From Streptomyces sp. NBC_01750 (GTDB lineage: Bacteria; Actinomycetota; Actinomycetes; Streptomycetales; Streptomycetaceae), in the NCBI RefSeq assembly GCF_035918095.1, contig NZ_CP109137.1:4156001-4220000 (forward strand): a stretch of DNA of 64,000 bases. The letters are read 5' to 3'. The notes beneath the pieces were generated by a model that did not search any database, was not told the origin of the DNA, and saw nothing but the letters and a program-made list of their open reading frames with translations. Shown piece by piece: positions 42,999-51,571 of this stretch (positions within the stretch are counted from its first letter, which is position 1; every line of letters begins with the position of its first letter). The position numbers and the translations under genes are program-made.

Positions 42999-43505
42999 GT
43001 GACCGTCGAACGCATAGGCCCGCCCCTGACCGGAGGCGAACGCGAAACGCTGCGCGCCTTCCTCGACTACCACCGCGCCACCCTCGCCATGAAGGCCGAC
43101 GGCCTCTCCGACGAGGACCTGCGCCGCCAGTCCATGCCACCCTCGACGCTCTCCCTGCTCGGCCTGGTACGGCACATGGCCGAGGTGGAGCGCGCCTGGT
43201 TCCGCCGGGTGATCAACGGGGAGGACATCCCGTACGTCTGGTCGGACAAGGGCGACTTCCAGGAGGCGTACGACGCGAGCGAGTCCACGCGCTCGGAGGC
43301 TTTCGAGGCCTGGCAGACGGAGATCGAGCACTCACGCCGGATCGAGGAGCAGGCCGAGTCCCTCGATGTGACCGGCTACCAGACCAAGTGGGGTGAGGAC
43401 GTGTCACTCCGGCTGGTGATGCTGCACATGATCCATGAGTACGCCCGGCACAACGGCCACGCCGACTTCCTCCGCGAGGGGATCGACGGCACGGTGGGTG
43501 CCTAG
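42999..43505 (+). CDS. DinB-family protein (DUF664 type)
   Basis: 168-residue four-helix-bundle protein of the DinB/YfiT superfamily, whose actinobacterial members include mycothiol-dependent S-transferases. Metal-ligand histidines are in place: LLGLVRHMAEVERAWFRR and MLHMIHEYARHNGHADFLRE. The GTG at 42999 (VTVERIGPPLTGGE) has GAGAGG upstream; an open frame runs back through the octamer repeat but has no start signal. The repeat ends next to the ribosome-binding site, so its length may influence expression. mshA (mycothiol) is also in the window. Confidence 0.9.
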   Translation: MTVERIGPPLTGGERETLRAFLDYHRATLAMKADGLSDEDLRRQSMPPSTLSLLGLVRHMAEVERAWFRRVINGEDIPYVWSDKGDFQEAYDASESTRSEAFEAWQTEIEHSRRIEEQAESLDVTGYQTKWGEDVSLRLVMLHMIHEYARHNGHADFLREGIDGTVGA

Positions 43506-43608
43506 TTCCTACGGTGTCCTGACGCGTTCGAGCTCCGGCGGCAGCGGACGAGGGGCGGCACTCCCCAGGCCCATCTCACCGCCAACTCCGCAGCGTACGA
43601 AGTCGGAG

Positions 43609-43639
43609 TTGACCTCAATCGCAGTTGAGGTTCCAGACT
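43609..43639 (+). promoter_or_regulatory. Second SoxR/MerR-type operator with 19-bp-spacer promoter
   Basis: TTGACC (43609-43614) and CAGACT (43634-43639) are separated by 19 bp, and CCTCAATCGCAGTTGAGG (43613-43630) occupies the spacer with CCTCAA/TTGAGG arms like the site at 4223. This arrangement is typical of MerR-class activators; SoxR is the closest match. Confidence 0.8.
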
Positions 43640-43672
43640 TCTCGCAAGTTATCGAATTGGGGAGTGGACGGC

Positions 43673-44644
43673 ATGCGCGTAGCACAGGTGAAGGAATTCG
43701 GCGGCCCTGAGGTTCTGGTCACGGCGGAGGTCCCGGATCCACTGGCGGGTCCGGGCGAGGCGGTCGTGGCTGTCTCCGCGGTGGACACGATCTTCGTGGA
43801 GACGCAGGTGCGGTCCGGCGCGTTCGGCGAGCACTTCGCGGTCCAACCACCGTATGTGCCGGGCGGCGGCATCGCGGGTACGGTGCGCGCGGTCGGCCAG
43901 GGGGTGGACAAGGCGTGGATCGGCCGCCGGGTCATCACCGCCCTCGGCTTCACCGGCGGCTACGCCGAGCAGGCCGTGGCCCCCGTGGCCAAGCTGGTCC
44001 CTGTCCCAGACGGTCTCGGACTGCAGGAGGCCGCCGCCCTGGTCCACGACGGCGTCACGGCCTGCGCGCTTTTGGAGTCCACCGGCCTCGGCGCGGGCGA
44101 GCGGGTGCTGATCCTGGGCGCATCGGGCGGCATGGGCACTCTGCTTGTACAGCTGGCGAAGGCCGCCGGGGCGGAAGTGACCGGGGTGGCCCGGGGTGAG
44201 CGGAAGACGTCCCTGGTGCGGGAGTTGGGTGCGAACGTGGTCGTGGACGCGACCCGGGACGACTGGGTCGCACAGACCCGCGCGGCGCTGGGCCCGGCCG
44301 GCGCGGACGTGGTGCTCGACGGGGTCGGCGGCGCTCCGGGCCTGGCTGCCTTCGCGCTGACGGCGGACGGCGGGATCTTCTCGGCGCACGGGGCGCCGAC
44401 GGGCGGCTTCGCTCCGGTGGATGCGGCGGAGGCGGAGCGCCGTGCGATCAAGCTGCTCGGCATCGGGGACGTACAGCTCTCGGACGAGGAGTACGTGCGC
44501 CTGGCGGCGAAGGCCCTGGAAGAGGCGGCCGCGGGCCGGCTGCGACCGGTGATCGGCGGCACGTTCCCGCTGACGCGCGCGGCGGAGGCGCATGCGGCGA
44601 TCGAGGCACGGACGCTGCGGGGGAAGGTGCTGCTGACGATGTGA
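43673..44644 (+). CDS. Zinc-binding-dehydrogenase-like quinone oxidoreductase
   Basis: 323-residue MDR-family reductase related to the gene at 4290: GroES-like N-terminus (MRVAQVKEFGGPEVLV), PPYVPGGGIAGTVRAVGQGV, and a Rossmann segment LILGASGGMGTLLVQLAKAA with AxGGxG. Catalytic zinc residues are absent, so NADPH:quinone or enone reduction is likely. ATG at 43673; the SoxR-type operator ends about 40 bp upstream, which fits control by redox-active compounds. No SoxR gene is near. Followed by the convergent phosphotransferase gene. Confidence 0.9.
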   Translation: MRVAQVKEFGGPEVLVTAEVPDPLAGPGEAVVAVSAVDTIFVETQVRSGAFGEHFAVQPPYVPGGGIAGTVRAVGQGVDKAWIGRRVITALGFTGGYAEQAVAPVAKLVPVPDGLGLQEAAALVHDGVTACALLESTGLGAGERVLILGASGGMGTLLVQLAKAAGAEVTGVARGERKTSLVRELGANVVVDATRDDWVAQTRAALGPAGADVVLDGVGGAPGLAAFALTADGGIFSAHGAPTGGFAPVDAAEAERRAIKLLGIGDVQLSDEEYVRLAAKALEEAAAGRLRPVIGGTFPLTRAAEAHAAIEARTLRGKVLLTM

Positions 44645-44744
44645 GCGCGGTGGGCTCGGGGGGCGAGGTGAGGCGGAGCCGTGGACGGCGCTGTTGTGGC
44701 GCGAGGGGATTCCGGCGGTGGCGCTCGCGCTGTCGGGGGTGCTG

Positions 44745-45866
44745 TCAAGGGTCCGTACGGCCTGGGTACGCACGGAGCCACCGCATATACGCGGCCATGA
44801 CCTGCCGGAGTGTCGGCACTTCGGACAGACCCAGCGGCTCGGCAGCCGCCTTGAGAACGAGATGGATCCGCCAGGCGGCCCGGGGCAGCAACTGCCAGTT
44901 CGGCTTCGGGCCGGAACCCAGGGCCACAGCCGTACGGATCACATCCGTGTAGACGGACTGCGCCCGCTTGTAGGAGAGCAGCACCTGAAGGTCCTGCTCC
45001 CATCCGTCGGAACTGCCGGGCCGCACGCCCTCCACAGCCGCCCGCCACACTTCCTTGACCCGCTCTTCCTCCTTCTGCGAGTAGCGCATCAGATGGAGGT
45101 GCGTCGCCAGGTCGTAGAGCGGATCACCGATCGCGGCGAGCTCCCAGTCGATCGTCCACAGGTCGCCCGCGGGATCGACGATGAAGTTCTCCCGGTGGAG
45201 GTCGCCATGGATGAGAGCGAAGGGGCGCGATGCAAGTCTCACCGTCGCTCTCTTCAGCTCCTCCAACGGGTTTTCAGGGACGCCGAGTTCATCGAAGAGC
45301 GTCCCGAACCGGCCGGCGTTCTCGCCGTACACCTGCTCTTCAGTGAAGCGGATGAGCCCGCGCAGGAAAGCGCCCGAGTCGGCGTCGGTGTCCGTCTCGG
45401 TCTCGGTATCGGTGTCGGTGTCGGTCGGCCGATCGGCGACGGCGGCGTTCCGTCGTATGTCGAGTTCATCCGCCTTGACCCCCACCAGCTCTTCAAACAG
45501 CCGGCCGAGTTGATGGAGATGACGGTCCGAGAGCGGCCTTCTGGAAAGCGTCCGCCCTTCGATGAACCCCTGCAGACAGACGTTCTCCGCGACCTCGAAG
45601 CACTCCGGAATACGGGCGATCCGGCCGCGCAGCGCGATGAGGAGCCGGTCCTCCGAGGCGAAACACCGACGGTCGAACCAGAGCAGTTCCTCGCGCGGCG
45701 ACCGCAGCTTGCCCCGCTCGAACCTTGTGGCCAGCGGATTCTCGGCGGGCAGCGGGAAGGCGTACGTCTCATGGTGGTAGCCCTTGAGGGGCCCCTCCAC
45801 GAACCGATCGTCCCGGCTCAGCCCGGCTGCTTGCCGGCGAGCCTCGGATGCCGCCTCGACTGTCAT
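44745..45866 (-). CDS. Aminoglycoside-phosphotransferase-fold kinase
   Basis: 373 residues of the APH/choline-kinase fold. The Brenner motif is ALIHGDLHRENFIVD (catalytic Asp, Asn), followed by TIDWELAAIGDPLYDLATHL in place of DFD. The N-lobe is divergent (FEGPLKGYHHETYAFPL-like start). Residues 160-178 are an acidic Asp/Thr/Glu repeat (DTDTDTETETDTDADSG) coded by a hexanucleotide repeat, which looks like a recent expansion in a loop. The substrate could be a drug, a sugar alcohol or a metabolite. I chose the ATG at 45866; a TTG at 45902 is in frame. Pairs with the HAD gene and GntR regulator on the same strand. Confidence 0.85.
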   Translation of the reverse strand: MTVEAASEARRQAAGLSRDDRFVEGPLKGYHHETYAFPLPAENPLATRFERGKLRSPREELLWFDRRCFASEDRLLIALRGRIARIPECFEVAENVCLQGFIEGRTLSRRPLSDRHLHQLGRLFEELVGVKADELDIRRNAAVADRPTDTDTDTETETDTDADSGAFLRGLIRFTEEQVYGENAGRFGTLFDELGVPENPLEELKRATVRLASRPFALIHGDLHRENFIVDPAGDLWTIDWELAAIGDPLYDLATHLHLMRYSQKEEERVKEVWRAAVEGVRPGSSDGWEQDLQVLLSYKRAQSVYTDVIRTAVALGSGPKPNWQLLPRAAWRIHLVLKAAAEPLGLSEVPTLRQVMAAYMRWLRAYPGRTDP

Positions 45867-46020
45867 GTACGCGTGCCCTCGGTAGTCCGCCCGGATCAGC
45901 AACTGACTGAGGAAGTTACCGCTCCCGCCGGGGCGGAGGCGGGAGATTCCGGGGAAAGATCACCAGCAAGGTCCATCGCGCCGGTGATCCGATTCCCACG
46001 CGACAGGCACACCTCGCCCG

Positions 46021-46737
46021 TTACTCCACCCTGAGGCCCGGCTCGACGGCGTCGAGCAGCTGCCCGAGCGAGGACACTTTCAGCATTTCCCCGACAGCCT
46101 CCAGCCGTCGCCGCTTCGCCTGGTTACGCGCGTAACCGAGAAAGCGAACCCCGAGCTCCTTGGCTGCCTCGTAGTCCGCGGGCGAATCCCCGATCATCAG
46201 GGATTCCTCCGCTGTCGAGCCCGTGGTCTCCAGAGCCCGCCTCAGGCAGTCCGGATTCGGCTTGAGCAGTCGCGGGTCGGGCATACGGCCGTGCACATGC
46301 TCACCGAAGAAGTCCGTGAGCCCCTCACGGTCGAGATAGCTCCGTACGGCCCTCGCAGAGTTGTTCGTCGTTATGGCCAGCCGGAAACCCACCGCGCTGA
46401 GCCGGCGTATCAGCCTGTTCGCATCCTTGGTCGGGTGCGCTGTCACCGAGGCACGAAGCTCCTCGGCGGTGAGCAGCTCCTCCAGGTGCCCCACCAGTTC
46501 GCTGCCCCGGTGTCTGTCGTCGGCCGCGCTCAGGATGGCATGCGGATCGTCGACGGAACCCTCGGGCACCGGCACCTCGTCGTGGAAGCGCTGCTGGATC
46601 CAGTCCCTGAGTTCGGCGGCCACCGCAGGGGCCGTGTGCCTGGCGAAGAGCTGGCACACGGGGCCGTCGAAGTCGAGGAGCACGCACTTGACGGCGGCGA
46701 GGAGGTCGCGCAGATCGGTCGCGCGCGGTTCAGTCAC
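46021..46737 (-). CDS. HAD-family phosphatase
   Basis: 238-residue haloacid-dehalogenase-fold hydrolase. Motif I is VLLDFDGPVCQLF (nucleophile and general acid Asp), motif II ITTNNSARAVRSYL, motif III LKPNPDCLRRAL (Lys) and motif IV MIGDSPADYEAA (Asp pair). A helical cap between motifs I and II indicates a small-molecule phosphatase of the phosphoglycolate/beta-phosphoglucomutase type. GTG at 46737 with GGAG 5 nt upstream. The HAD/APH/GntR grouping on one strand is common in Streptomyces, but the pathway is not known to me. Confidence 0.9.
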   Translation of the reverse strand: MTEPRATDLRDLLAAVKCVLLDFDGPVCQLFARHTAPAVAAELRDWIQQRFHDEVPVPEGSVDDPHAILSAADDRHRGSELVGHLEELLTAEELRASVTAHPTKDANRLIRRLSAVGFRLAITTNNSARAVRSYLDREGLTDFFGEHVHGRMPDPRLLKPNPDCLRRALETTGSTAEESLMIGDSPADYEAAKELGVRFLGYARNQAKRRRLEAVGEMLKVSSLGQLLDAVEPGLRVE

Positions 46738-46838
46738 ATCGCTCCGTCCATCGGGGCCGAGAACACGGTTCCGGTGCCTTCACATGCCATCTTGCCCGCA
46801 ACAGCCTTGGCCGGTTGCGTGGTTGGGGAGGTGCGGCC

Positions 46839-46976
46839 ATGTCGGCGCGACTGAGAACCCTGGCTCCGTTTGCGGCGGACCGCCGGGAACCTCGGCGGAC
46901 CGGCACGCTGTGCGGCGCCTCGATCCTCCTGGTGCTCCTCCTCCGGAACTGGTGGCTGGTCAGCTCCCGAGGGTGA
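46839..46976 (+). CDS. Possible 45-residue membrane peptide
   Basis: Begins MSARLRTLAPFAADRREPRR and ends with a hydrophobic segment (GASILLVLLLRNWWLVSSRG). A GGGGAGG ribosome-binding site lies 8 nt before the ATG at 46839, which is the main support. It lies between the divergently read 5' end of the HAD gene and the 3' end of the GntR gene, overlapping the latter by 17 bp. No homologue is known to me. Confidence 0.4.
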   Translation: MSARLRTLAPFAADRREPRRTGTLCGASILLVLLLRNWWLVSSRG

Positions 46977-47955
46977 TCCCCTTGGCGAGCGTGCCCCACA
47001 GACCGTCGAACCACTCCTGCGCCTGGGTCACAAACGCCTCGTCCCACGTCCCTTCGCCGCGTTCGAAGGGGAAAAGCATCGAATCGCTGCCGAGCGCGTC
47101 GTAGATCTCCATGGGTGTGTCGTCGATCTGCTCTTCACGCTTCTTGATCTGATAGAACGCGAAGAATGCCTTGCATCCGTTCAGCAGATAGAGCTTCACG
47201 GGCGGAGTGAAAGGCAAAGCCTTCAGCGTCACCTCGACGTCGATGCCGCGGGTGCTGCGCAGGGCGCGCAGGCTCTGCCGCAGGACGGCGCCGTGGCTGT
47301 TGCGCAACGACAGCCAGTGCTCGTGCACCAGCCGCCCGTCGCCGGATTCCTCCTCGGTCGGCCGGGGAAAAGCGAGCTCCAGGTCCCGGGAGGGCACCAT
47401 CACCCGGACCTTCACCGTCTCGGGCCTGATCTGATCCGAGCGAATGGCCTGCAACGGCTCGGCGAGTGCCAGGTTGAGGGACTCCGACGTCAGACAGATC
47501 GCATCGATACGGACATGGGGCGCTTCGAACGCCTCCATGACGCGGGTCCCGAGCGTGGCGGCGGTCTGCTGGGGCTCGCCGGTGGCCGGAACCGCTTCGG
47601 ACGAGGGCACGGCAACGCGTGCCGGAGGCACGCGCTCCGAGGCGACGGGCCAGGCATCCTCACCGTCGTCGTCAATATGGCCGCCACCGTCGGCTGTCAC
47701 CACCGGCGCACCCCGCTCGGCGTTCACAAACGTCCCACTGCCCTGGCGGGTGACGATCAGCCCCATTTCCCGCAGCAGGTCCAGCGCCTGAATCACGGTG
47801 GCACGGGAGACCTGGTACTGCGTGGCCAGTTCACCCTGCGTGGGCAGGCGCTCCCCCGGCCTACGAGTCCCGTCGTTGATCTCCTTGCGCAGCTCGTCCG
47901 CGACCCACCTGTACCTGTACGTGGTCTCTCTCGGGGCAGACCCATGGCTCGTCAC
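46960..47955 (-). CDS. GntR-family transcriptional regulator
   Basis: 331 residues. N-terminal winged helix: YRWVADELRKEINDGTRRPG, ERLPTQGELATQYQVSRATV and IQALDLLREMGLIVTRQGSG-TFV are textbook GntR. The C-terminal part (about 130-331) is not a usual UTRA domain; it has ICLTSESLNLALAEPLQAIR and VMVPSRDLELAFPRP, a larger ligand domain seen in Streptomyces regulators paired with HAD-like genes. GTG at 47955 with TAAGGT 6 nt upstream (leaderless-type start). It may control the HAD and APH genes downstream. Confidence 0.88.
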   Translation of the reverse strand: MTSHGSAPRETTYRYRWVADELRKEINDGTRRPGERLPTQGELATQYQVSRATVIQALDLLREMGLIVTRQGSGTFVNAERGAPVVTADGGGHIDDDGEDAWPVASERVPPARVAVPSSEAVPATGEPQQTAATLGTRVMEAFEAPHVRIDAICLTSESLNLALAEPLQAIRSDQIRPETVKVRVMVPSRDLELAFPRPTEEESGDGRLVHEHWLSLRNSHGAVLRQSLRALRSTRGIDVEVTLKALPFTPPVKLYLLNGCKAFFAFYQIKKREEQIDDTPMEIYDALGSDSMLFPFERGEGTWDEAFVTQAQEWFDGLWGTLAKGITLGS

Positions 47956-48046
47956 CCCACAACCTTACAACTCCCCTACGGCAAAGCAGAGATGCCCCAC
48001 ACAACCGAACAACTAGGATCCCGGACTCAGCGAGACAACCGAATGA

Positions 48047-48115
48047 CCATACAAGTTTGCGGACATACCCCAGGAGGGCATTAATCAATCAGGTCAACCG
48101 GTTGAATTTGTATGG
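48047..48115. promoter_or_regulatory. Inverted elements upstream of the GntR gene and the small membrane gene
   Basis: CCATACAA (48047-48054) and TTGTATGG (48108-48115) are inverted copies 53 bp apart, and TCAACCGGTTGA (48094-48105) is a perfect 12-bp palindrome next to the second. The region is unusually AT-rich. Candidate operator region; regulator unknown. Confidence 0.4.
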
Positions 48116-48205
48116 CAGTTGGAGCTCAGAACAAGGCTGCATCTCGTCCCAGCCGCACAACGGTGTGCGGGCACCGGCGCCCCTCCCCTGAAGGAGTGAC
48201 CACCA

Positions 48206-48373
48206 ATGCCCCTCTTCACCCTTGTCTTCGAGCAGTACGTGCAGTGGCGGTTCGGCTTCATGGCCGCGCTGGGACTCACCCTCCTGACCATCGGAGTGAA
48301 AGCCGAGAACCCCACCTGCGCAGGCATCGGCGGCATCCTGCTGGTGGCTCCGGCCATGACCGCCGGCACCTGA
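48206..48373 (+). CDS. Small two-helix membrane protein
   Basis: 55 residues starting MPLFTLVFEQYVQWRFGFMA, with two hydrophobic segments (FMAALGLTLLTIGV and CAGIGGILLVAPAMTAG) separated by a short loop (KAENPT). The AAGGAGTG ribosome-binding site before the ATG at 48206 is near-perfect. It is monocistronic, divergent from the GntR gene and convergent with the Eis-like gene. Function unknown; similar tiny membrane proteins are widespread in Streptomyces. Confidence 0.78.
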   Translation: MPLFTLVFEQYVQWRFGFMAALGLTLLTIGVKAENPTCAGIGGILLVAPAMTAGT

Positions 48374-48420
48374 CAGGCCGCCGAGCCTCGGCCGCCCGCC
48401 CGGGCATCACAGCGCAGGAG

Positions 48421-49665
48421 TCAGAAGATGTCCGGGCACCAAGGCCGCCTCGACGTCCGGAACAGCGCGTCAACCGTCCCCGCCGCCCGCGGCGGCCCCT
48501 CCTCCACCAGGCCCAGCGCCGCCAGCCGTACCGCCGACTCGTCACCCAGGTACAGCGCGCCCAACTCCCGTACATCCAGCGCCAGATCGGGCGACTCCCT
48601 CGACGGAACACACACTGCCCCCTCCGGCGACGCGTCCAGGCGGAAGCGGCCGGCCGCCAGGCCCGCCGTGTCGCGGATGTCCAGGACCAGGGTCGCGGCC
48701 GTCCCGTACGTACGCGCCTCCAGGGCCCGCACGACATCCAGGATCCGCACCCACAAGAAGTCCGCCTGCGTCAGGATCCTCGCCGCGCGCGGATCCGGGA
48801 GCAGCAGCGGGAGCAGGTCGTCCGGGGCGCGGTAGCCCGACTTGACCGTGGTGATCCAGTCCACCGAGCACACGAAGTGCCACAGCGCACGCTCCGCCGA
48901 CGGCGTCAGCGCGATCATGTCCCGGACCGTCGCCGTGTTCAGCGGCTGCTTGGCGTCGCCCCACTTGTCGTCCGCCCGGTAAGCGAGCAGGCCCTCGACC
49001 TCGCCGGCCGACGAGCGGTAGACCGCGTAGAACCGCTCCGTCCAGGGGTCGCCCGTCAGCGCCGCCTGGCCCGTGTTGACCTGCCACCAGCGCTCGTCGC
49101 GGTTCACCGCGCCCGGCTGCCGGGCCGCGAGCCGTGCGTGCAGTTCCGGGCCGAGCTTGCGTACGTCCGTACCGTCGACCAGGTCGATCCGGCCGCCGTC
49201 GTCCGGGCCCGACCAGCGCGGGTCCAGGCCGGTGCGCGGGACGTCGACCACCCACTCGGTGATCCAGGTGGCCGGACCGTAGCCGTACCGGCCGTAGATC
49301 GGGTACTCCGCGGCGATCAGCGTGGATACGACGTCCCCCCGCTCCTTGGCCTCCGCCAGGTCCGCGGTCATCATCCCGCTGAGCAGGCCGCGCCGGCGGT
49401 GTGTGGGCGAGACGGTGACATTGGAGACCGCGCTCGCCGGAAGGGCGGCGCCGCCCACCGCGGTGAGCTGCTGGGCGAAGGAGCGGAACGTCGCCACGCA
49501 GCGGCCGTTGTCGAAGACACCGCGGACCCGCGAGAGATCGGTGTGCGCCAGGCGTTCGGCGATCTCCCCCTCGGAGAACACCGGTGGCCTCAGGAATCCG
49601 GTCGACAACGCCCGTAGCCAGTCGGCGAATTCTGACTCGGTGACAGTGCGGGTTTCGACACTCAT
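48421..49665 (-). CDS. Eis-type GNAT acetyltransferase
   Basis: 414 residues in the two-GNAT-plus-SCP2 architecture of Eis. The active N-terminal GNAT has [20 protein letters not shown] (acetyl-CoA V/I-x-PxxRRRG loop) and [12 protein letters not shown] (Tyr), the second GNAT-like domain is degenerate, and the end ([40 protein letters not shown]) is the sterol-carrier-type C-terminal domain supplying the catalytic carboxylate at IF. Eis enzymes acetylate amines such as aminoglycosides. ATG at 49665 ([13 protein letters not shown]). Confidence 0.92.
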   Translation of the reverse strand: MSVETRTVTESEFADWLRALSTGFLRPPVFSEGEIAERLAHTDLSRVRGVFDNGRCVATFRSFAQQLTAVGGAALPASAVSNVTVSPTHRRRGLLSGMMTADLAEAKERGDVVSTLIAAEYPIYGRYGYGPATWITEWVVDVPRTGLDPRWSGPDDGGRIDLVDGTDVRKLGPELHARLAARQPGAVNRDERWWQVNTGQAALTGDPWTERFYAVYRSSAGEVEGLLAYRADDKWGDAKQPLNTATVRDMIALTPSAERALWHFVCSVDWITTVKSGYRAPDDLLPLLLPDPRAARILTQADFLWVRILDVVRALEARTYGTAATLVLDIRDTAGLAAGRFRLDASPEGAVCVPSRESPDLALDVRELGALYLGDESAVRLAALGLVEEGPPRAAGTVDALFRTSRRPWCPDIF

Positions 49666-49728
49666 GTGTCTCACGCTAGGCCGAACGCCGAGCTGCTCGC
49701 ATCCGGGTTTCCGGCAGCCCCGGGCGAC

Positions 49729-50688
49729 TCAGAACGCCGACCGGATCTCGCCGACCTCCATGCCGCCGCCCAGCAGCGGCGTGTGCCCGATCCGCGCCAC
49801 CACTCCGGCGTCCACACCCAGCAGCTCGAGGCCACGGGCCAGCACCGGGCCCAGCGCCCGCGTCGAGCCGTCGTCCACCTTGAAGGCCAGCGCGCGGCCG
49901 TCCGCAAGCGCCACCGCCTGGACCGCCTCCGCGCCCATCTTCGACAGCGTGCCCGGCACCTCGCGCATCAGCCAGGTGTCGGGGCGGCGCGTACCGGCGA
50001 CGTACTCGGGGTGGGCGCGCATCGCGTCCGCGACCCGGCGCTCGGCCGAACCCTGCTCGGCGAGTACGAAGTGGCGGAAAGCGCGGGCCAGTCCGGTCAG
50101 GCTGATCGCCATCAGCGGAGCGCCGCAGCCGTCCGTGCCGACCGCCGTGACCCGCTCACCGGACACGTCCTCGACCACGTCGTGGACCAGCTGCTGCAGC
50201 GGATGCCCGGGGTCCAGGTAGTTCGTCCTGTCCCAGCCGTTCAGCGCGCAGGCCGCCAGCATCGCCGCGTGCTTGCCGGAGCAGTTCATCGTGACCTTGT
50301 CACGGACCTGGCCCGTCGCGAGATACGCCTCGGCCTCGGCCGGGTCCAGCGGCAGGTCCGGCGGCGTCTGCAGCTCATCGGCCGCCAGCGTGTGCTCGGC
50401 GAGCATCTTCCGTACGAGATCGAGGTGAAAGCCCTCTCCCGAGTGGCTCGCGGCAGCCAGCGCCAGCCGCTCCCCTGAGATGTCGAGCCCGGCGCGCAGG
50501 ACCGCCGCGGCCTGCATCGGCTTGTTGCTGGAGCGCGGGAAGACCGGTACTGACGGGTCCCCGAGCGCGAATTCCACACTGCCGTCCGCCGCCAGGACGA
50601 CGAGCGACCCCCTGTGATGGCCCTCGACAAAGCCGGAACGAACGACTTCGGCGAGGACCGGGGGTATGGCAGTGGTGGAGGTGCGCAT
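49729..50688 (-). CDS. L-asparaginase II family protein
   Basis: 319 residues of the asparaginase-II (DUF1148-like) family found in actinobacteria and Rhizobium (AnsA/ReAV type), unrelated in fold to E. coli AnsB. Motifs: FPRSSNKPMQAAAVLRAG (SxxK, serine-beta-lactamase-like), ALAAASHSGEGFHLDLV, NCSGKHAAMLAACALNGWD with the metal-binding Cys, and VGTDGCGAPLMAISLTGLA. Expected to hydrolyse Asn to Asp and ammonia. ATG at 50688 with GATGCG context; the Eis-like gene is downstream in the same orientation after 63 bp. Confidence 0.9.
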   Translation of the reverse strand: MRTSTTAIPPVLAEVVRSGFVEGHHRGSLVVLAADGSVEFALGDPSVPVFPRSSNKPMQAAAVLRAGLDISGERLALAAASHSGEGFHLDLVRKMLAEHTLAADELQTPPDLPLDPAEAEAYLATGQVRDKVTMNCSGKHAAMLAACALNGWDRTNYLDPGHPLQQLVHDVVEDVSGERVTAVGTDGCGAPLMAISLTGLARAFRHFVLAEQGSAERRVADAMRAHPEYVAGTRRPDTWLMREVPGTLSKMGAEAVQAVALADGRALAFKVDDGSTRALGPVLARGLELLGVDAGVVARIGHTPLLGGGMEVGEIRSAF

Positions 50689-50731
50689 CGTGGGCCTTCC
50701 GGGGCGTGAGCCCGCTCCCGGAAGGATCGCT

Positions 50732-51454
50732 TCAGGTGAGCAGGTCGTCTACTTGTGCTTCGCCTTCACGGTACCTGCGGGCGATCTCGGCACTGCAATC
50801 GTCCGCCGTGCGCTGCAGCAGCTGACGGCTGCGTGAGACCTGCTGCTCGTAGCGGATCAGCCTGCCCATGGCCGCGTGCAGCTCCTCGTCCGTACGGGCG
50901 TCGAGGTCGGAGAGCTCGACCTCGGAGAGCATGTCGGCGGCCAGCCGACGGTACTCCTCGCTGTGCGGTGTGGAGAGCGTCACGTGCCGTGCCGACGAGC
51001 GGTGCCGCGAGGGGGCGTCGGCCAGGATCTTCGACAGCCGGTCCACGACGGTGGTCTCCGGGACGACCGGCGTCTGAGGGTCCGTACGCCGCGCCAGCTC
51101 GGCCCGCAGGATGTCGATGCGGCCCTGGAGCAGCCGCCGCACATAGCTGAGGTCCGCCTCGTCGCGATGCGAGTCGCGGCGGAGAATCCGCAGCTCAGGC
51201 AGGAGCAGTGCCGCGAGATCGTGCTGCGGGGGCTCAGGCACGACGTCCCCGGAACGCTGCTGGGACTCAGGCACGGCATCCCCGGAACGCTGCTGGGACT
51301 CAGGCACGGCATCCCCGGAACGCTGCTGGGGCGGTCGCGCGGCACGTGAGCGGCCGGCACAGGTCGGAACGGAAAGCGGCGGTGGATGCGCTGCAGGCAG
51401 CGGTGTGGGAAGCGATACGGGACCGGACGGCTGTCCGGCGCCAGATGTGCTCAT
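50732..51454 (-). CDS. rsiG: RsiG, c-di-GMP-dependent anti-sigma-WhiG factor
   Basis: 240 residues. Two antiparallel helices each carry the c-di-GMP-binding motif E(x3)S(x2)R(x3)Q(x3)D: Glu99-Ser103-Arg106-Gln110-Asp114 and Glu203-Ser207-Arg210-Gln214-Asp218. RsiG loaded with c-di-GMP sequesters sigma-WhiG and so blocks the switch from aerial hyphae to spores. The N-terminal 80 residues are low-complexity with three 11-residue repeats ([11 protein letters not shown]), encoded by 33-bp DNA repeats. ATG at 51454; divergent from dtd. whiG is not in the window. Confidence 0.93.
   Translation of the reverse strand: MSTSGAGQPSGPVSLPTPLPAAHPPPLSVPTCAGRSRAARPPQQRSGDAVPESQQRSGDAVPESQQRSGDVVPEPPQHDLAALLLPELRILRRDSHRDEADLSYVRRLLQGRIDILRAELARRTDPQTPVVPETTVVDRLSKILADAPSRHRSSARHVTLSTPHSEEYRRLAADMLSEVELSDLDARTDEELHAAMGRLIRYEQQVSRSRQLLQRTADDCSAEIARRYREGEAQVDDLLT
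51231..51330. repeat. 33-bp tandem repeats inside rsiG
   Basis: Copies of CCCCGGAACGCTGCTGGG-containing units with a 33-bp period (core starts at 51251, 51284 and 51317), preceded by a partial copy. They keep the reading frame and give the 11-residue repeats in the RsiG N-terminus. Confidence 0.92.
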
Positions 51455-51571
51455 GTGCGTATGTCCGTCCCCTCGACCGGTGCGGCTGCACCGCCTCCGT
51501 GCATGGTGCCACTCCGGAAGGTCCCGACGCAGGTGCTCTGCACCCGTTCAGCCCCAGATAGGTTGGTCTGT

